Source: Streptomyces parvus (GTDB taxonomy: Bacteria > Actinomycetota > Actinomycetes > Streptomycetales > Streptomycetaceae). Taken from it: 64,000 nucleotides of DNA. A program made the translations under genes and the position numbers. Below, in pieces: positions 8,777 through 17,766 of this stretch (position 1 is its first letter; each line of letters opens with the position of its first letter). Where the stretch lies: contig NZ_CP135079.1 of the NCBI RefSeq assembly GCF_032121415.1, positions 2,170,001 to 2,234,000 on the forward strand. The letters are read 5' to 3'. The notes beneath the pieces are model-generated. The model was given only the letters and a program-made list of their open reading frames with translations, had not been told where the DNA came from and searched no databases.

Positions 8777-9181
8777 GTGACTGAGATTCCGCGCGACACG
8801 CTTCAGGAGCAGACCTTCTACGAGCAGGTCGGCGGCGAGGCGACCTTCCGGCGCCTGGTCCACCGCTTCTACGAGGGCGTGGCGGGCGACGAGCTGCTGC
8901 GGCCGATGTATCCCGAGGAGGATCTGGGCCCGGCCGAGGAACGGTTCGCGCTGTTCCTGATGCAGTACTGGGGCGGCCCGCGCACCTACAGCGACCACCG
9001 GGGCCACCCGCGGCTGCGGATGCGGCACGCGCCGTTCCGGGTGGACCGTGCGGCCCACGACGCCTGGCTCGCCCATATGCGCGTCGCGCTGGACGAGCTG
9101 GGGCTCGCGCCCGAGCACGAGCGGCGGCTGTGGGACTACCTGACGTACGCCGCCGCCTCGATGGTCAACACCGCGGACTGA
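8777..9181 (+). CDS. glbO: truncated haemoglobin (group II, trHbO-like)
   Basis: Small haem protein of 134 residues from GTG at 8777. It shows the truncated-globin pattern: FYEQVGGEATFRRLVHRFYEGV at the start, the PMYPEEDL segment with the group II Tyr, FALFLMQYWGGP, and LRMRHAPF containing the proximal His. Group II enzymes (Mycobacterium GlbO) bind O2 or NO and are implicated in respiration and nitrosative-stress protection. The length matches the family. It is divergent from the methyltransferase gene and stands alone; the palindrome just upstream may regulate it. The family is clear; the physiological role is inferred. Confidence 0.88.
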   Translation: MTEIPRDTLQEQTFYEQVGGEATFRRLVHRFYEGVAGDELLRPMYPEEDLGPAEERFALFLMQYWGGPRTYSDHRGHPRLRMRHAPFRVDRAAHDAWLAHMRVALDELGLAPEHERRLWDYLTYAAASMVNTAD

Positions 9182-9393
9182 TCGCTTGCGGGCGCCGAGG
9201 GATCACCGGAGAGCGAGCATGTGAACGTTCGGTGACCGGTTGCCTCCGGAATTCGACGCTCCACCTCCGGATAACGATCACGATCGCATCAAGGTGCGCC
9301 TGTAAGCGGTTACCGAAACCCTGGTGCCTCTGAAAGCATCACCGGTACGTCGGGGGGCGTGCGCAGGTGGTGTTTCCGGGGCTGGGGGATCAG

Positions 9394-12300
9394 GTGACGG
9401 GTTTCGTCCTTCTGCGGGTGCGGGCTCATCGCCTGTTGCTCTCCGCGGCCGTCCTCGCCGTCCTGCTGACCACCTCCGTCCTGGCCGCGCTCACCGCGTT
9501 CTCCGATTCCGTGGGGGACGCGGCCCTGCGTCACACGCTCACCCACCGCTCGGCCGCGTCCGCCGCCCTCGTCGTGTCCGCCTCGGTGGACCACGAACAG
9601 CGCGCGGAGGCCGACGAGGCCGTCCGCAAGGCCTCCCGCGACGCCTTCGACGGCCTGCCCGTGACGGTGGGGAAGTTGGAGAGTTCGGGGTCGTACGCGC
9701 TGCCGCGGGACCTCCGGGACCCGGCCGCCCGGCGCGGTGAACCGGACCTCACCCACTTCGCCGCCCTCGACCGCGACCGGGTGCGGATCACGGAGGGCAG
9801 GGCGCCCGCCGCCTCCGACGGCACCGGACCCGTGCAGGTGGCGCTGCCCGTCGTCGCCGCCGAGGCGCTGAAGCTGAAGCCCGGCGCACGGCTCACCGTC
9901 ACCGACCGGCTGCACGACGACAAGAAGCAACGGGTCCTGGTCACCGGTGTCTACGAGGCCGCCGACCGGTCCGACCCGTACTGGCAGTTGGACCCGCTCG
10001 GCGGGCGCGGGGTGCGCAAGCTCGCGTTCACGACGTACGGCCCGCTGCTCACCGACCCCTCGGTCATCGCCTCGGGCGCGCTCGGCGGCGGGCAGACGTC
10101 CTGGCTGGCCGCCGCCGACTTCACCACGCTGACCACCGGCTCCATGGAGGGGCTGCGGGACACGTCGGCGGCGGCCCCGAAGGCCCTGGCGGCCGCACCG
10201 GTGTTCACGTCCGGTGTCACCGCGCGGATGCCGCTGCCGACCGTGCTCGACCAGGTCGACCGGGCGCTGCTGGTCTCCCGTTCCACGCTGATGATCGTCG
10301 CGGTGCAGTTGGTGCTGCTCGCCGCGTACGCCCTGCTGCTCGTGGCCCGGCTGCTGAACAGCGAGCGGGACGGCGAACGCGAACTGCTGCGCGCCCGGGG
10401 CGGTTCCCGGGCCCGCATCACCTCGTTCGCCGCGATCGAGGCGCTGCTGCTGGCCGTGCCCGCCGCGGTGGCGGCCCCGCTGCTCGCGGAGCCGCTGACC
10501 GGGCTGCTGGCCGAGCGCAGCGCCCTGTCCCGGATCGGTCTGGAGGTCGGCGCGGCCGCGACCGGGACCGTCTGGCTGGTCTCCGCGGCCGTCGCGCTGG
10601 CCTGCGCCCTGGCGGTGGTGGCCCCGTCGCTGACGGCCGGGGCGGGCGGGCGCCGGACCCGGGCCGCGTCGCTGCCGGGACCCGTGCGGGCGGGCGCGGA
10701 CCTCGGGCTGCTGCTGATCGCGGGGGTGGCGTACTGGCAGCTGGACCGGCAGGCCGGCGGCGGGGTGCTCACCGGCGACCGGGCCGGCAACCTCGGGATC
10801 GACCCCCTGCTGGTCACCGCCCCCGCCCTCGCGCTGCTCGCCGGAACGGTCCTCACGCTGCGGCTGCTGCCGCCCGCCGCGAGGCTCGCGGAACGGCGCG
10901 CGGCCAAGGGCCGGGGGCTGCCCGCGGCCCTTGCGGGCTGGCAGTTCAGCCGCCGCCCGCTGCGCGGCGCGGGTCCGGTGCTGCTGCTGGTCCTGTCGGT
11001 CGCGATGGGCATGCTGGCGATCGGGCAGAGCGCCTCGTGGAACCGCTCGCAGTCCGACCAGGCAGATTTCGGCTCCGGCGCCTCGGTCCGGCTGGTGGGC
11101 GGGCACGGCAGCGGTCCGGCGTCGGCCGGAATCTACAGCGGCCTGGACGGGGTGCGGCAGGCGGCGCCCGCCCACCGGACGACGGTGGAGGCCTCCGGGG
11201 GGCGCACGGCCGAGATCCTCGCCCTGGACACCGCCCACGCGGACGAGGGGATGCTGCTCCGCTCCGACCTGGCCGGCGGAAGCCCGCGCCGGGTGTTCGA
11301 CACCATCGCCCCGAAGCGGACCCCGCGCCCCGGGCTCGTCCTCCCGAAGGACACCGCCCGGGTCACGATGGACCTCCGGATCACCACGGTGTCACCGAAG
11401 GGCTCCGAGGCCGCCTCCGACACGTCGGCGCCGGTGGTCACCGTGCTCCTGGAGGACCGCTACGGCCTCCCCTACCGGTTCCTGGCCGGCCCGGTGCCCG
11501 TGGACGGCCGCCCGGTCCCGGTGTCGTTCCCGGTGTCGGCGGCGGGCGGTCTGGCCGTGACCGGCATCGAGGTGGACGACGAACCGCCGTACGGACGAGC
11601 GGAGAAGCGCCGGGTCGCGGTGAGCGACGTACGCGTGGTCACGGCCCCTGGCGACGGCAACGCGTCCGGCTCCCCCGAAGGTTCCGAGGGCTCCGAAGGC
11701 CGGGAACGCCCGGTGCCGGTCTCCGGGTCGGTGCGCTGGGACGCGTCGATGGCATTGACCGACCGCGGCGACAGCCGGCCCGGCACACCGCCGGTGCGCA
11801 ACGGGGCACCGGGCCTGCCGGACTTCACCTACGACACCGGGGTGAGCAGCGAGGACGGCTGGGAGCAGACCACCAGCACCCTGCGGATCACCGCCGCCCG
11901 GCCGAAGGCCGCGCCCCTCAAGGCGGTCGCGACGGACGCCTACCTGAAGAGCGCGCACGCGAAGCTGGGGGACGAGATCGACCTCACCCTGGCCGGGAAC
12001 ACCGTCCGGGTGACCCTGGCGGAGTCGGTACGCCGGCTGCCCACCACCGGGGCCGCCGAGCTTTCCGGCGCCGCCGACCCGGCGCGGAGCGGCGGCGCGC
12101 TGCTGCTGGACCTCAAGGCCGTCACCGAACTCCTGTCCTGGCGGACGACGGCCACCATCGAGGCGACCGAGTGGTGGCTGAGCGCCGACCCCGGCGACGC
12201 CCCGAAGGTCGCCGCCGCCCTGCGCGCCCTGCCGGACACCGACGCGGCCCAGGTGCTGGTCCGGGCCGAGGCAGCCCGGCAGCTGGTGGACGACCCGCTG

Positions 12301-12729
12301 GGCGCGGGGCCCCAGTCGGCTCTGCCGGCCGTCGCGGTGGTCGCCGCCGCGCTGGCGGCGGTCGGCTTCGCGGTCAGCGCCTCGGGCTCCCGGCGCGAAC
12401 GGGCGGCGGAGCTGGGAGTGTTGCGGGCGCTCGGCGCCCCGCGCCGCCAGCTGGCCCGGATGATCGCCGCCGAACAGGGCGTGCTGATCGCTCTCGCCCT
12501 GCTGATCGGGCTCGGCATCGGCACGGTGCTGACCCGTGCCGTCGTCCCGCTCATCGTCCTGACCGGGCAGGCGGGCCGGCCTGTTCCAACGGTGCTGGTC
12601 GAGCTGCCCGCCGGGCAGGTCGCCGCACTGCTGGCCGGGGTCGCCGCCCTGCCGCTCGTGATCGTCGCGACGATGGCGCTGCGCCGCGGGGACCCGGCGG
12701 TCACACTGCGCCACCAGGGGGACCACTGA
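9394..12729 (+). CDS. FtsX-family ABC transporter permease (first of pair)
   Basis: Large membrane protein of about 1111 residues. The GTG at 9394 is preferred because GGGGGA lies just upstream and the protein then begins next to the first membrane helix; a GTG at 9367 is possible. Topology: one N-terminal membrane helix, a ~220-residue extracytoplasmic domain, three helices around residues 290-450, further helices near residues 450-530, a second large extracytoplasmic domain of about 400 residues and three C-terminal helices with a GVLRALGAPRRQL loop. This doubled FtsX layout is the MacB/LolC-like (type VII) fold, which performs mechanotransmission rather than simple import. It is followed by a sister permease after 1 base and by an ATPase, forming one operon. 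The substrate cannot be read from sequence. Confidence 0.85.
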   Translation: MTGFVLLRVRAHRLLLSAAVLAVLLTTSVLAALTAFSDSVGDAALRHTLTHRSAASAALVVSASVDHEQRAEADEAVRKASRDAFDGLPVTVGKLESSGSYALPRDLRDPAARRGEPDLTHFAALDRDRVRITEGRAPAASDGTGPVQVALPVVAAEALKLKPGARLTVTDRLHDDKKQRVLVTGVYEAADRSDPYWQLDPLGGRGVRKLAFTTYGPLLTDPSVIASGALGGGQTSWLAAADFTTLTTGSMEGLRDTSAAAPKALAAAPVFTSGVTARMPLPTVLDQVDRALLVSRSTLMIVAVQLVLLAAYALLLVARLLNSERDGERELLRARGGSRARITSFAAIEALLLAVPAAVAAPLLAEPLTGLLAERSALSRIGLEVGAAATGTVWLVSAAVALACALAVVAPSLTAGAGGRRTRAASLPGPVRAGADLGLLLIAGVAYWQLDRQAGGGVLTGDRAGNLGIDPLLVTAPALALLAGTVLTLRLLPPAARLAERRAAKGRGLPAALAGWQFSRRPLRGAGPVLLLVLSVAMGMLAIGQSASWNRSQSDQADFGSGASVRLVGGHGSGPASAGIYSGLDGVRQAAPAHRTTVEASGGRTAEILALDTAHADEGMLLRSDLAGGSPRRVFDTIAPKRTPRPGLVLPKDTARVTMDLRITTVSPKGSEAASDTSAPVVTVLLEDRYGLPYRFLAGPVPVDGRPVPVSFPVSAAGGLAVTGIEVDDEPPYGRAEKRRVAVSDVRVVTAPGDGNASGSPEGSEGSEGRERPVPVSGSVRWDASMALTDRGDSRPGTPPVRNGAPGLPDFTYDTGVSSEDGWEQTTSTLRITAARPKAAPLKAVATDAYLKSAHAKLGDEIDLTLAGNTVRVTLAESVRRLPTTGAAELSGAADPARSGGALLLDLKAVTELLSWRTTATIEATEWWLSADPGDAPKVAAALRALPDTDAAQVLVRAEAARQLVDDPLGAGPQSALPAVAVVAAALAAVGFAVSASGSRRERAAELGVLRALGAPRRQLARMIAAEQGVLIALALLIGLGIGTVLTRAVVPLIVLTGQAGRPVPTVLVELPAGQVAALLAGVAALPLVIVATMALRRGDPAVTLRHQGDH

Positions 12730-12730
12730 C

Positions 12731-15598
12731 ATGAGTGACGGCAAGCGGGCGGCGAGCGCCCCCTGGATACGGACCCGGCTGCGCACCGCACCCGGCGCCG
12801 CGGTGGCCCTCGCGGTGCTGGTGCTGGTGACGGCGTTCCTCGCCGCGGCGTTCCCGCGGGCCGTGGACGCGTACGAGACGAAGGGGCTGCGCCACGACAT
12901 CCGGCTGGCCGACGCGGGGCGCAGCGCGGTGGAGGTCTCCCGACCCCAGCCCGGACTGGAACTGCCGCGGGAGCAGCGGGAGGCCGAGGTGCGCGGCCCC
13001 GAGCTGACACGGGTCGGCGGGGCGCTGCTGAAGGCGCTGCCCGCGCCGCTGCGCGCGGACCCGTCGTCCGTCGCGTACGGGATACGCACCATGGAGCCGG
13101 TCCTCGCGACCGAGCCGTGGCTGCCGAGGCCCGACACGGTGCCGCCGCAGCTCTCGTACACGGCGCAGACGGGGCTGAAGGAGCACGCCCGGCTGGTCTC
13201 GGGCGCCTGGCCGACGACGCCTGACGCGGTGACGTCCACCTCGCGTGCGGTGCAGGGCACGGTCACCGAGGAGACGGCGGCCGCGCTGAACATGAAGGTC
13301 GGCTCGGCCCTCCACCTGCCCACCGCGGTCGGGGGCCCGCTGAAGGTGACCGTCACGGGCATCGTCGCCCCGCGTGACCCGGGCGGCGGCTACTGGTCCG
13401 CCGATCCGCTGGTGCGCACCCCGTCCCTGATCCCGGACCCCACGAGCCCCTTCCCGCAGAACTACTGGACCGGCACCGTCCTGCTGGCCGAGGACGCCGG
13501 CCCCGCGCTCCTGGCCACCGCCACCGAACCGTCGCTCTTCTGGCGGTTCCCGCCCGACGCCTCCGCGCTCACCGGCCCCGACGGCTCGCGGCTGGCGTCC
13601 GTCGTCGACTCGCTGGAGAGCGGCCCCGGGCTGCTGGAGGTGCGGGCGATCGCCGGGGACACCGCGGAGGTCCTCACCGGGCTCGGTCACCTCGTGCAGG
13701 CCAACGCGCGGATGCGCGACGCGATCAGTCCCGTGATCGCGGTCGCCGCCCTCGGCATCGGCTCCGTGGCGGCCGTCGTCCTGGTGATGACGGGGGCCCT
13801 GATCGCCGCCCGCCGCAAGGCCGAACTGGCCCTGATGCGTTCGCGCGGCGGCTCGCTGCGTGGCATCGGCGGCCGTCTGCTCGCGGAGACCGCGGTGACC
13901 GTGCTGCCCGCGAGCGCGCTCGGTCTGCTCCTCTCGGTACTGGCCGTGGGCGAGGGCCGCTGGTGGCCCGCGGCGCTGGCGGCGGCGGGCGTCGGGCTTC
14001 TCGTCTGCGTCGCGCTGCCCCTGCGGACGACACTCCAGCACATCCGGCCCACCCTGCACGGCGCCCGCGACGACATGGTGAGCGCCCGGCCCTCGCGTCG
14101 GCGGAGCGTCGCCGAACTGACCCTGCTCGTGCTGGCGGTGGGCGCGGTGACGGCGCTGCGCCGTCGCGGTACGTCCGGGGGCGGCACCGATCTGCTGGTC
14201 AGCGCGGCACCCGTGCTGGTGGCGCTGATCGCGGCGCTGGTGCTGGTGCGGCTCTATCCGCTGCCCCTGCGGCTCGCCGCGCGTCCCATGGCCCGGCTGC
14301 GCGGGGCGATCGGCTTCCTGTCGCTGGCCCGGGCCGGCCGTTCCTCGGCCGGCGGGGCGCTGCCGCTGCTGGCCCTGCTGCTGGCGCTGGCCACGGCGGC
14401 GTTCGGCGGCTCGGTGATCGCCGGGATCGGGGACGCGCGGGACGACGCGGCGCTGGCGGCCGTCGGCGCGGACGCCCGGGTCAGCGGCGAGAGCGAGCGG
14501 GCGACCCTGCCCGACGGACTGGTCCGCGCGGTGCGCGACCTGGACGGGGTGCGGAGCGCGGCCGCGCTGCGGGTCGAGTTCGGCGTCGCCACGCCGGAGA
14601 CGGCGGCCGGTGGCGGCAGTGCGGACGACAGCGGTACGGATACGGGTTCGGGCGCGGACACCGGTGGCGGCGACGCGGCCGGGGCGAGCGGCGCGAGGGC
14701 CATGGCCATGGTGGGCGTCGATCCGGCCTCGTACACCCGGCTGGCCCGCACGACCGGGCTGCCGGACTTCCCGAGCGGTCTGCTGAAGGCGACCGGCCCC
14801 TCGGCGCCGCTGCCCGAGGGAGCGAAGTCCGGCCCGGAGCGCGTGCTTCCGGTCATCGCCTCCCCGGCGGTGGCGGCCCGGCTGGGCAAGGAGGCGCACG
14901 CGGTCGACACGCTGTCCGGCGACTTCAAGGTCCGGGTGGTGGGGACCGTCGAGCGGGTGGCGTCGCTCGCCTCCACGAACTTCCTGATCGTCAACTCCGC
15001 CTCCCTGGAGGAGCGGGCGCCCACGACGCTGCTGCTCACCGGCGCCCCCGACCCCGGGAAGCTGCGCGCGGCGGCCGACGGGAACGGCGAGGAGTTCGTC
15101 GTACAGCTGCGTTCCGAGGAGCGCGCGCGCTATGTGAACACCCCGATGCAGGCGGGGGCGGAGCGGATCTATCTGGCGGCCGTCGCGGCGGGCGCCGGAT
15201 ACGCGCTGCTGGCCGTCCTGCTGTCGCTGCTCCAGACCGCGCCCGAGCGCAGGACGCTGCTGGCGCGGCTGCGGACGATGGGGCTCACCACCGGGCAGGG
15301 CAGGCGGCTGCTGGCCTTCGAGGCGACGCCGCAGGCGCTGCTGGCGGCGGGCGGCGGCCTGCTCACCGGCTGGGCGACCATCGTCCTGCTCTCCCCCGGC
15401 ATCGATCTGGTGCCGCTGGCGCTCGCGGGCGTCGCCGGATCGGACACGAGCCCCGTCACACTGCGCGCCGACCTCTGGTCGCTGGCGCTGCCGGCCGCGG
15501 GGGTCGTGGCACTCGCCGCCGCGGTCGCGGGCGTCCAGGCGTGGTGGGCGAGCCGCCGCGGATCGATCACCGAACTCAGGGCAGGAGACTCCCGATGA
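12731..15598 (+). CDS. FtsX-family ABC transporter permease (second of pair)
   Basis: Membrane protein of 955 residues starting with ATG 1 base after the preceding stop. It repeats the layout of its neighbour: N-terminal helix with an AFLAAAFPRAVDAYE-like exit, extracytoplasmic domain, central helices with MRSRGGSLRG (the FtsX coupling loop), a second extracytoplasmic domain containing a Gly/Asp/Ser-rich insertion near residues 620-660, and three C-terminal helices. The pair probably forms a heterodimeric permease served by the downstream ATPase. Function is by family; the exported ligand or regulated process is unknown. Confidence 0.85.
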   Translation: MSDGKRAASAPWIRTRLRTAPGAAVALAVLVLVTAFLAAAFPRAVDAYETKGLRHDIRLADAGRSAVEVSRPQPGLELPREQREAEVRGPELTRVGGALLKALPAPLRADPSSVAYGIRTMEPVLATEPWLPRPDTVPPQLSYTAQTGLKEHARLVSGAWPTTPDAVTSTSRAVQGTVTEETAAALNMKVGSALHLPTAVGGPLKVTVTGIVAPRDPGGGYWSADPLVRTPSLIPDPTSPFPQNYWTGTVLLAEDAGPALLATATEPSLFWRFPPDASALTGPDGSRLASVVDSLESGPGLLEVRAIAGDTAEVLTGLGHLVQANARMRDAISPVIAVAALGIGSVAAVVLVMTGALIAARRKAELALMRSRGGSLRGIGGRLLAETAVTVLPASALGLLLSVLAVGEGRWWPAALAAAGVGLLVCVALPLRTTLQHIRPTLHGARDDMVSARPSRRRSVAELTLLVLAVGAVTALRRRGTSGGGTDLLVSAAPVLVALIAALVLVRLYPLPLRLAARPMARLRGAIGFLSLARAGRSSAGGALPLLALLLALATAAFGGSVIAGIGDARDDAALAAVGADARVSGESERATLPDGLVRAVRDLDGVRSAAALRVEFGVATPETAAGGGSADDSGTDTGSGADTGGGDAAGASGARAMAMVGVDPASYTRLARTTGLPDFPSGLLKATGPSAPLPEGAKSGPERVLPVIASPAVAARLGKEAHAVDTLSGDFKVRVVGTVERVASLASTNFLIVNSASLEERAPTTLLLTGAPDPGKLRAAADGNGEEFVVQLRSEERARYVNTPMQAGAERIYLAAVAAGAGYALLAVLLSLLQTAPERRTLLARLRTMGLTTGQGRRLLAFEATPQALLAAGGGLLTGWATIVLLSPGIDLVPLALAGVAGSDTSPVTLRADLWSLALPAAGVVALAAAVAGVQAWWASRRGSITELRAGDSR

Positions 15599-16599
15599 CC
15601 TCGTCCACCGAGACGGCAGGCACGGCCCGCGCGGCCGAGACGACCCTCGCGGAGCTGGAGCGGCGGGCCGCGGCCCGCCGGGACCGGCCCTCCTACGGGC
15701 ACGACGCGCTGATCGCCTGCGACCGGGTGGTGCGGATCTTCACCACGGACGGGGTGGAGGTGCAGGCCCTCCAGGGTCTCGACCTGCTGGTCACCGAGGG
15801 CGAGTTGATGGCTCTGGTGGGGGCGTCGGGCAGCGGCAAGTCGACGCTGATGAACATCCTGGCGGGGCTGGACGTGCCGACGGCGGGCTCGGCGAAGGTC
15901 GCGGGGTGCGATCTGCTGTCGATGGGCCCGAAGGAGCGGCTGCGCTACCGGCGGGACGTGGTCGGGTTCGTCTGGCAGCAGACCGCCCGCAATCTGCTCC
16001 CGTATCTCACCGCGATCCAGAACATCACCCTGCCCATGCAGTTGCGCGGCGGGGGCGCCAAGCGCGAACGGGCGGCCCGCGCCGAGTCGTTGCTCGCCAT
16101 GCTCGACATCGCGGACTGCCGCGACCGGCGGCCCCAGCAGCTCTCCGGCGGACAGCAGCAGCGGGTGGCGATCGCGGTGGCGCTGGCCAACAACCCGTCC
16201 GTGCTGCTGGCGGACGAGCCGACCGGTGAGCTGGACTCGGCCACCGGGGAGCAGGTCTTCGCCGCGTTCCGCCGCGCCAACGAGGAGTTGGGCACCTCGA
16301 TCGTGATCGTCACCCACGACCAGGCGGTCGCCGACGAGGTCCGGCGTACGGTCGCCATCCGCGACGGCCGTACGTCCTCCGAGGTGCTGCGCCGCACGGA
16401 GGTGGACGCGGCGACGGGCCAGGAGTCGCAGGTGGCCCGGGAGTACGCGATGCTCGACCGCGCGGGACGGCTCCAGTTGCCCGCGGACTACACGCAGGCG
16501 CTGGGCATGGAGCACCGGGTGCTGCTGGAGCTGGAGCAGGACCACATCGGCGTGTGGCCGGACGCGCACGGGGCGTCGCAGGACGCACCGGAGAAGTAG
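15595..16599 (+). CDS. ABC transporter ATP-binding protein (MacB/LolD type)
   Basis: ATPase of 334 residues; its ATG overlaps the upstream permease stop as ATGA. Motifs in order: Walker A GASGSGKST near residue 80, Q-loop in VWQQTARN, signature LSGGQQQR, Walker B LLADEPTGEL and the H-loop His in VTHDQ. The GEL after the Walker B Glu and the short LolD-like core fit the type VII partner of FtsX permeases. About 40 residues precede the core and 60 follow it, including DYTQALGM, which are longer than in LolD. It completes the three-gene operon. Confidence 0.92.
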   Translation: MTSSTETAGTARAAETTLAELERRAAARRDRPSYGHDALIACDRVVRIFTTDGVEVQALQGLDLLVTEGELMALVGASGSGKSTLMNILAGLDVPTAGSAKVAGCDLLSMGPKERLRYRRDVVGFVWQQTARNLLPYLTAIQNITLPMQLRGGGAKRERAARAESLLAMLDIADCRDRRPQQLSGGQQQRVAIAVALANNPSVLLADEPTGELDSATGEQVFAAFRRANEELGTSIVIVTHDQAVADEVRRTVAIRDGRTSSEVLRRTEVDAATGQESQVAREYAMLDRAGRLQLPADYTQALGMEHRVLLELEQDHIGVWPDAHGASQDAPEK

Positions 16600-16631
16600 C
16601 GCCGGTCGGGCCGAACGGGTCGGGCGACCGC

Positions 16632-17342
16632 TCAGCCGCGCCCGACGGAGAGGCTGAGCCCGCCGGGCCCGCCCAGGCCGCCGGCCGGGTCGCGGCGCAG
16701 CGCGATGGAGCCGAAGGGCGTCCGCAGCCGCAGCCAGCCGCCCGCCGCGAGCAGCGAGACGGGGAAGTCGGGGTCGGGGCGGAGGAAGCCGAGGGACTGG
16801 GCGGCGTGCACGGCGCGCAGGGGCAGGTCCGTGGTGCCGACCGGCCGCGACCAGATCTCGCGGCCGATCCGGTCGCGCTCGGCGCGGGTGCGCCGCTCCT
16901 CGGGCAGGGCCTCGTCCCGGGTGCGGAACTCGGTGACGGCGGCCTCCAGCGCGAGGCGCACGGCGTCGGGGCCGGGCAGCCCCGCCTGCTCCTGCCAGGG
17001 GCCCCGGGGCGGCAGGACGCCGGTCCAGGGCGGCCCGGTGACGGGGGCGGGCAGCGCACCGCCCCGCTCCCCCGGGCCCTCACCGGAGACGTCGAGGGAC
17101 TCCAGCAGCTCCCCGGCCGACACCGTGACGTCGAGGGTCTCGGGGCGGGCCAGGCGGGCGGTGCGGATGGCGAGGACCTCGAAGGAGGGCGGGCGGCCGA
17201 ACACGGCCAGCGCGTCGCCGCCGCCCGCCTGCAACCGGACCGCGGCGGCCCGGTCGTAGTGGAGCAGCCGGCCGAGGAAGGCGGCGAGATCCGCCGCCTC
17301 CCTCGGGTCGGCGAACCGCAGCGACTGCACGGGCACGGTCAT
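16632..17342 (-). CDS. conserved hypothetical protein
   Basis: Protein of 236 residues without recognisable catalytic motif, signal or membrane segment. The N-terminal half contains RFADPREAADLAAFLGRLLHYDRAAAVRL and FEVLAIRTARL, mixed alpha/beta in character; the middle has a Pro/Gly-rich loop; the C-terminal half contains helical RTRAERDRIGREIWSRP. The ATG overlaps the thioesterase stop as ATGA, so it is the distal gene of a unit with the thioesterase and ettA. Codon use is normal for the region, and it reads as a genuine gene, but I assign no function. Confidence 0.7.
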   Translation of the reverse strand: MTVPVQSLRFADPREAADLAAFLGRLLHYDRAAAVRLQAGGGDALAVFGRPPSFEVLAIRTARLARPETLDVTVSAGELLESLDVSGEGPGERGGALPAPVTGPPWTGVLPPRGPWQEQAGLPGPDAVRLALEAAVTEFRTRDEALPEERRTRAERDRIGREIWSRPVGTTDLPLRAVHAAQSLGFLRPDPDFPVSLLAAGGWLRLRTPFGSIALRRDPAGGLGGPGGLSLSVGRG

Positions 17343-17761
17343 GCCGCGGCGGGCTCCTCTGTCAGGTACTGCTGGAGGAAGAGCTTCTCCTCGGCGGAGA
17401 TCCGCCGGGGCCGCTCCGCCGCCAGGTCGTACGGCACGACGACGGTCGAGGCGCGTACGTACACCTGCTCGGGGTCCTTGATCTCATAGGCGATCGTCAG
17501 GGACGCGGCGCCGATCTTCGTGACCCACGACTCGACGGTCACCGGTTCGTGCCGGTGGACCAGCGGCCGTACGTAGTCGATCTCGTGCCGGGCCACGACG
17601 GACCCGCCCGAGAACGACGGGGAACCGTCCCCGGGCGCCAGCCGGAACATGAAGTCGATGCGCGCCTCCTCCAGGTAGCGGAGGAAGACCACGTTGTTGA
17701 CGTGGCCGAAGGCGTCCATGTCCGACCAGCGCAGGGGGCAGCTGTAGAGGTGACGAGCCAA
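17339..17761 (-). CDS. acyl-CoA thioesterase, hotdog fold (4HBT/FcbC type)
   Basis: Cytosolic thioesterase of about 140 residues. The start is taken as TTG at 17761, with GAGG nine bases upstream and 5 bases after the ettA stop; no ATG or GTG in frame lies near the fold's beginning. The 4HBT signature DMDAFGHVNN contains the catalytic Asp, followed by FLRYLEEAR, the long hotdog helix, then alternating beta strands (VARHEIDYVRPL, VTVESWVTKIG). Members hydrolyse acyl-CoA thioesters; substrate chain length is not predictable. It is co-transcribed with ettA and the hypothetical gene. Confidence 0.82.
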   Translation of the reverse strand: MARHLYSCPLRWSDMDAFGHVNNVVFLRYLEEARIDFMFRLAPGDGSPSFSGGSVVARHEIDYVRPLVHRHEPVTVESWVTKIGAASLTIAYEIKDPEQVYVRASTVVVPYDLAAERPRRISAEEKLFLQQYLTEEPAAA

Positions 17762-17766
17762 GACGA

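Noticed and set aside
9182..9393. Small gene between globin and the permease operon
   Set aside because: No frame with ribosome site and coding composition; the 212 bases are probably a promoter region.
16600..16645. Terminator between the ABC ATPase and the convergent hypothetical gene
   Set aside because: Only a weak 7-base inverted repeat was seen at 16620-16645, too short to call.
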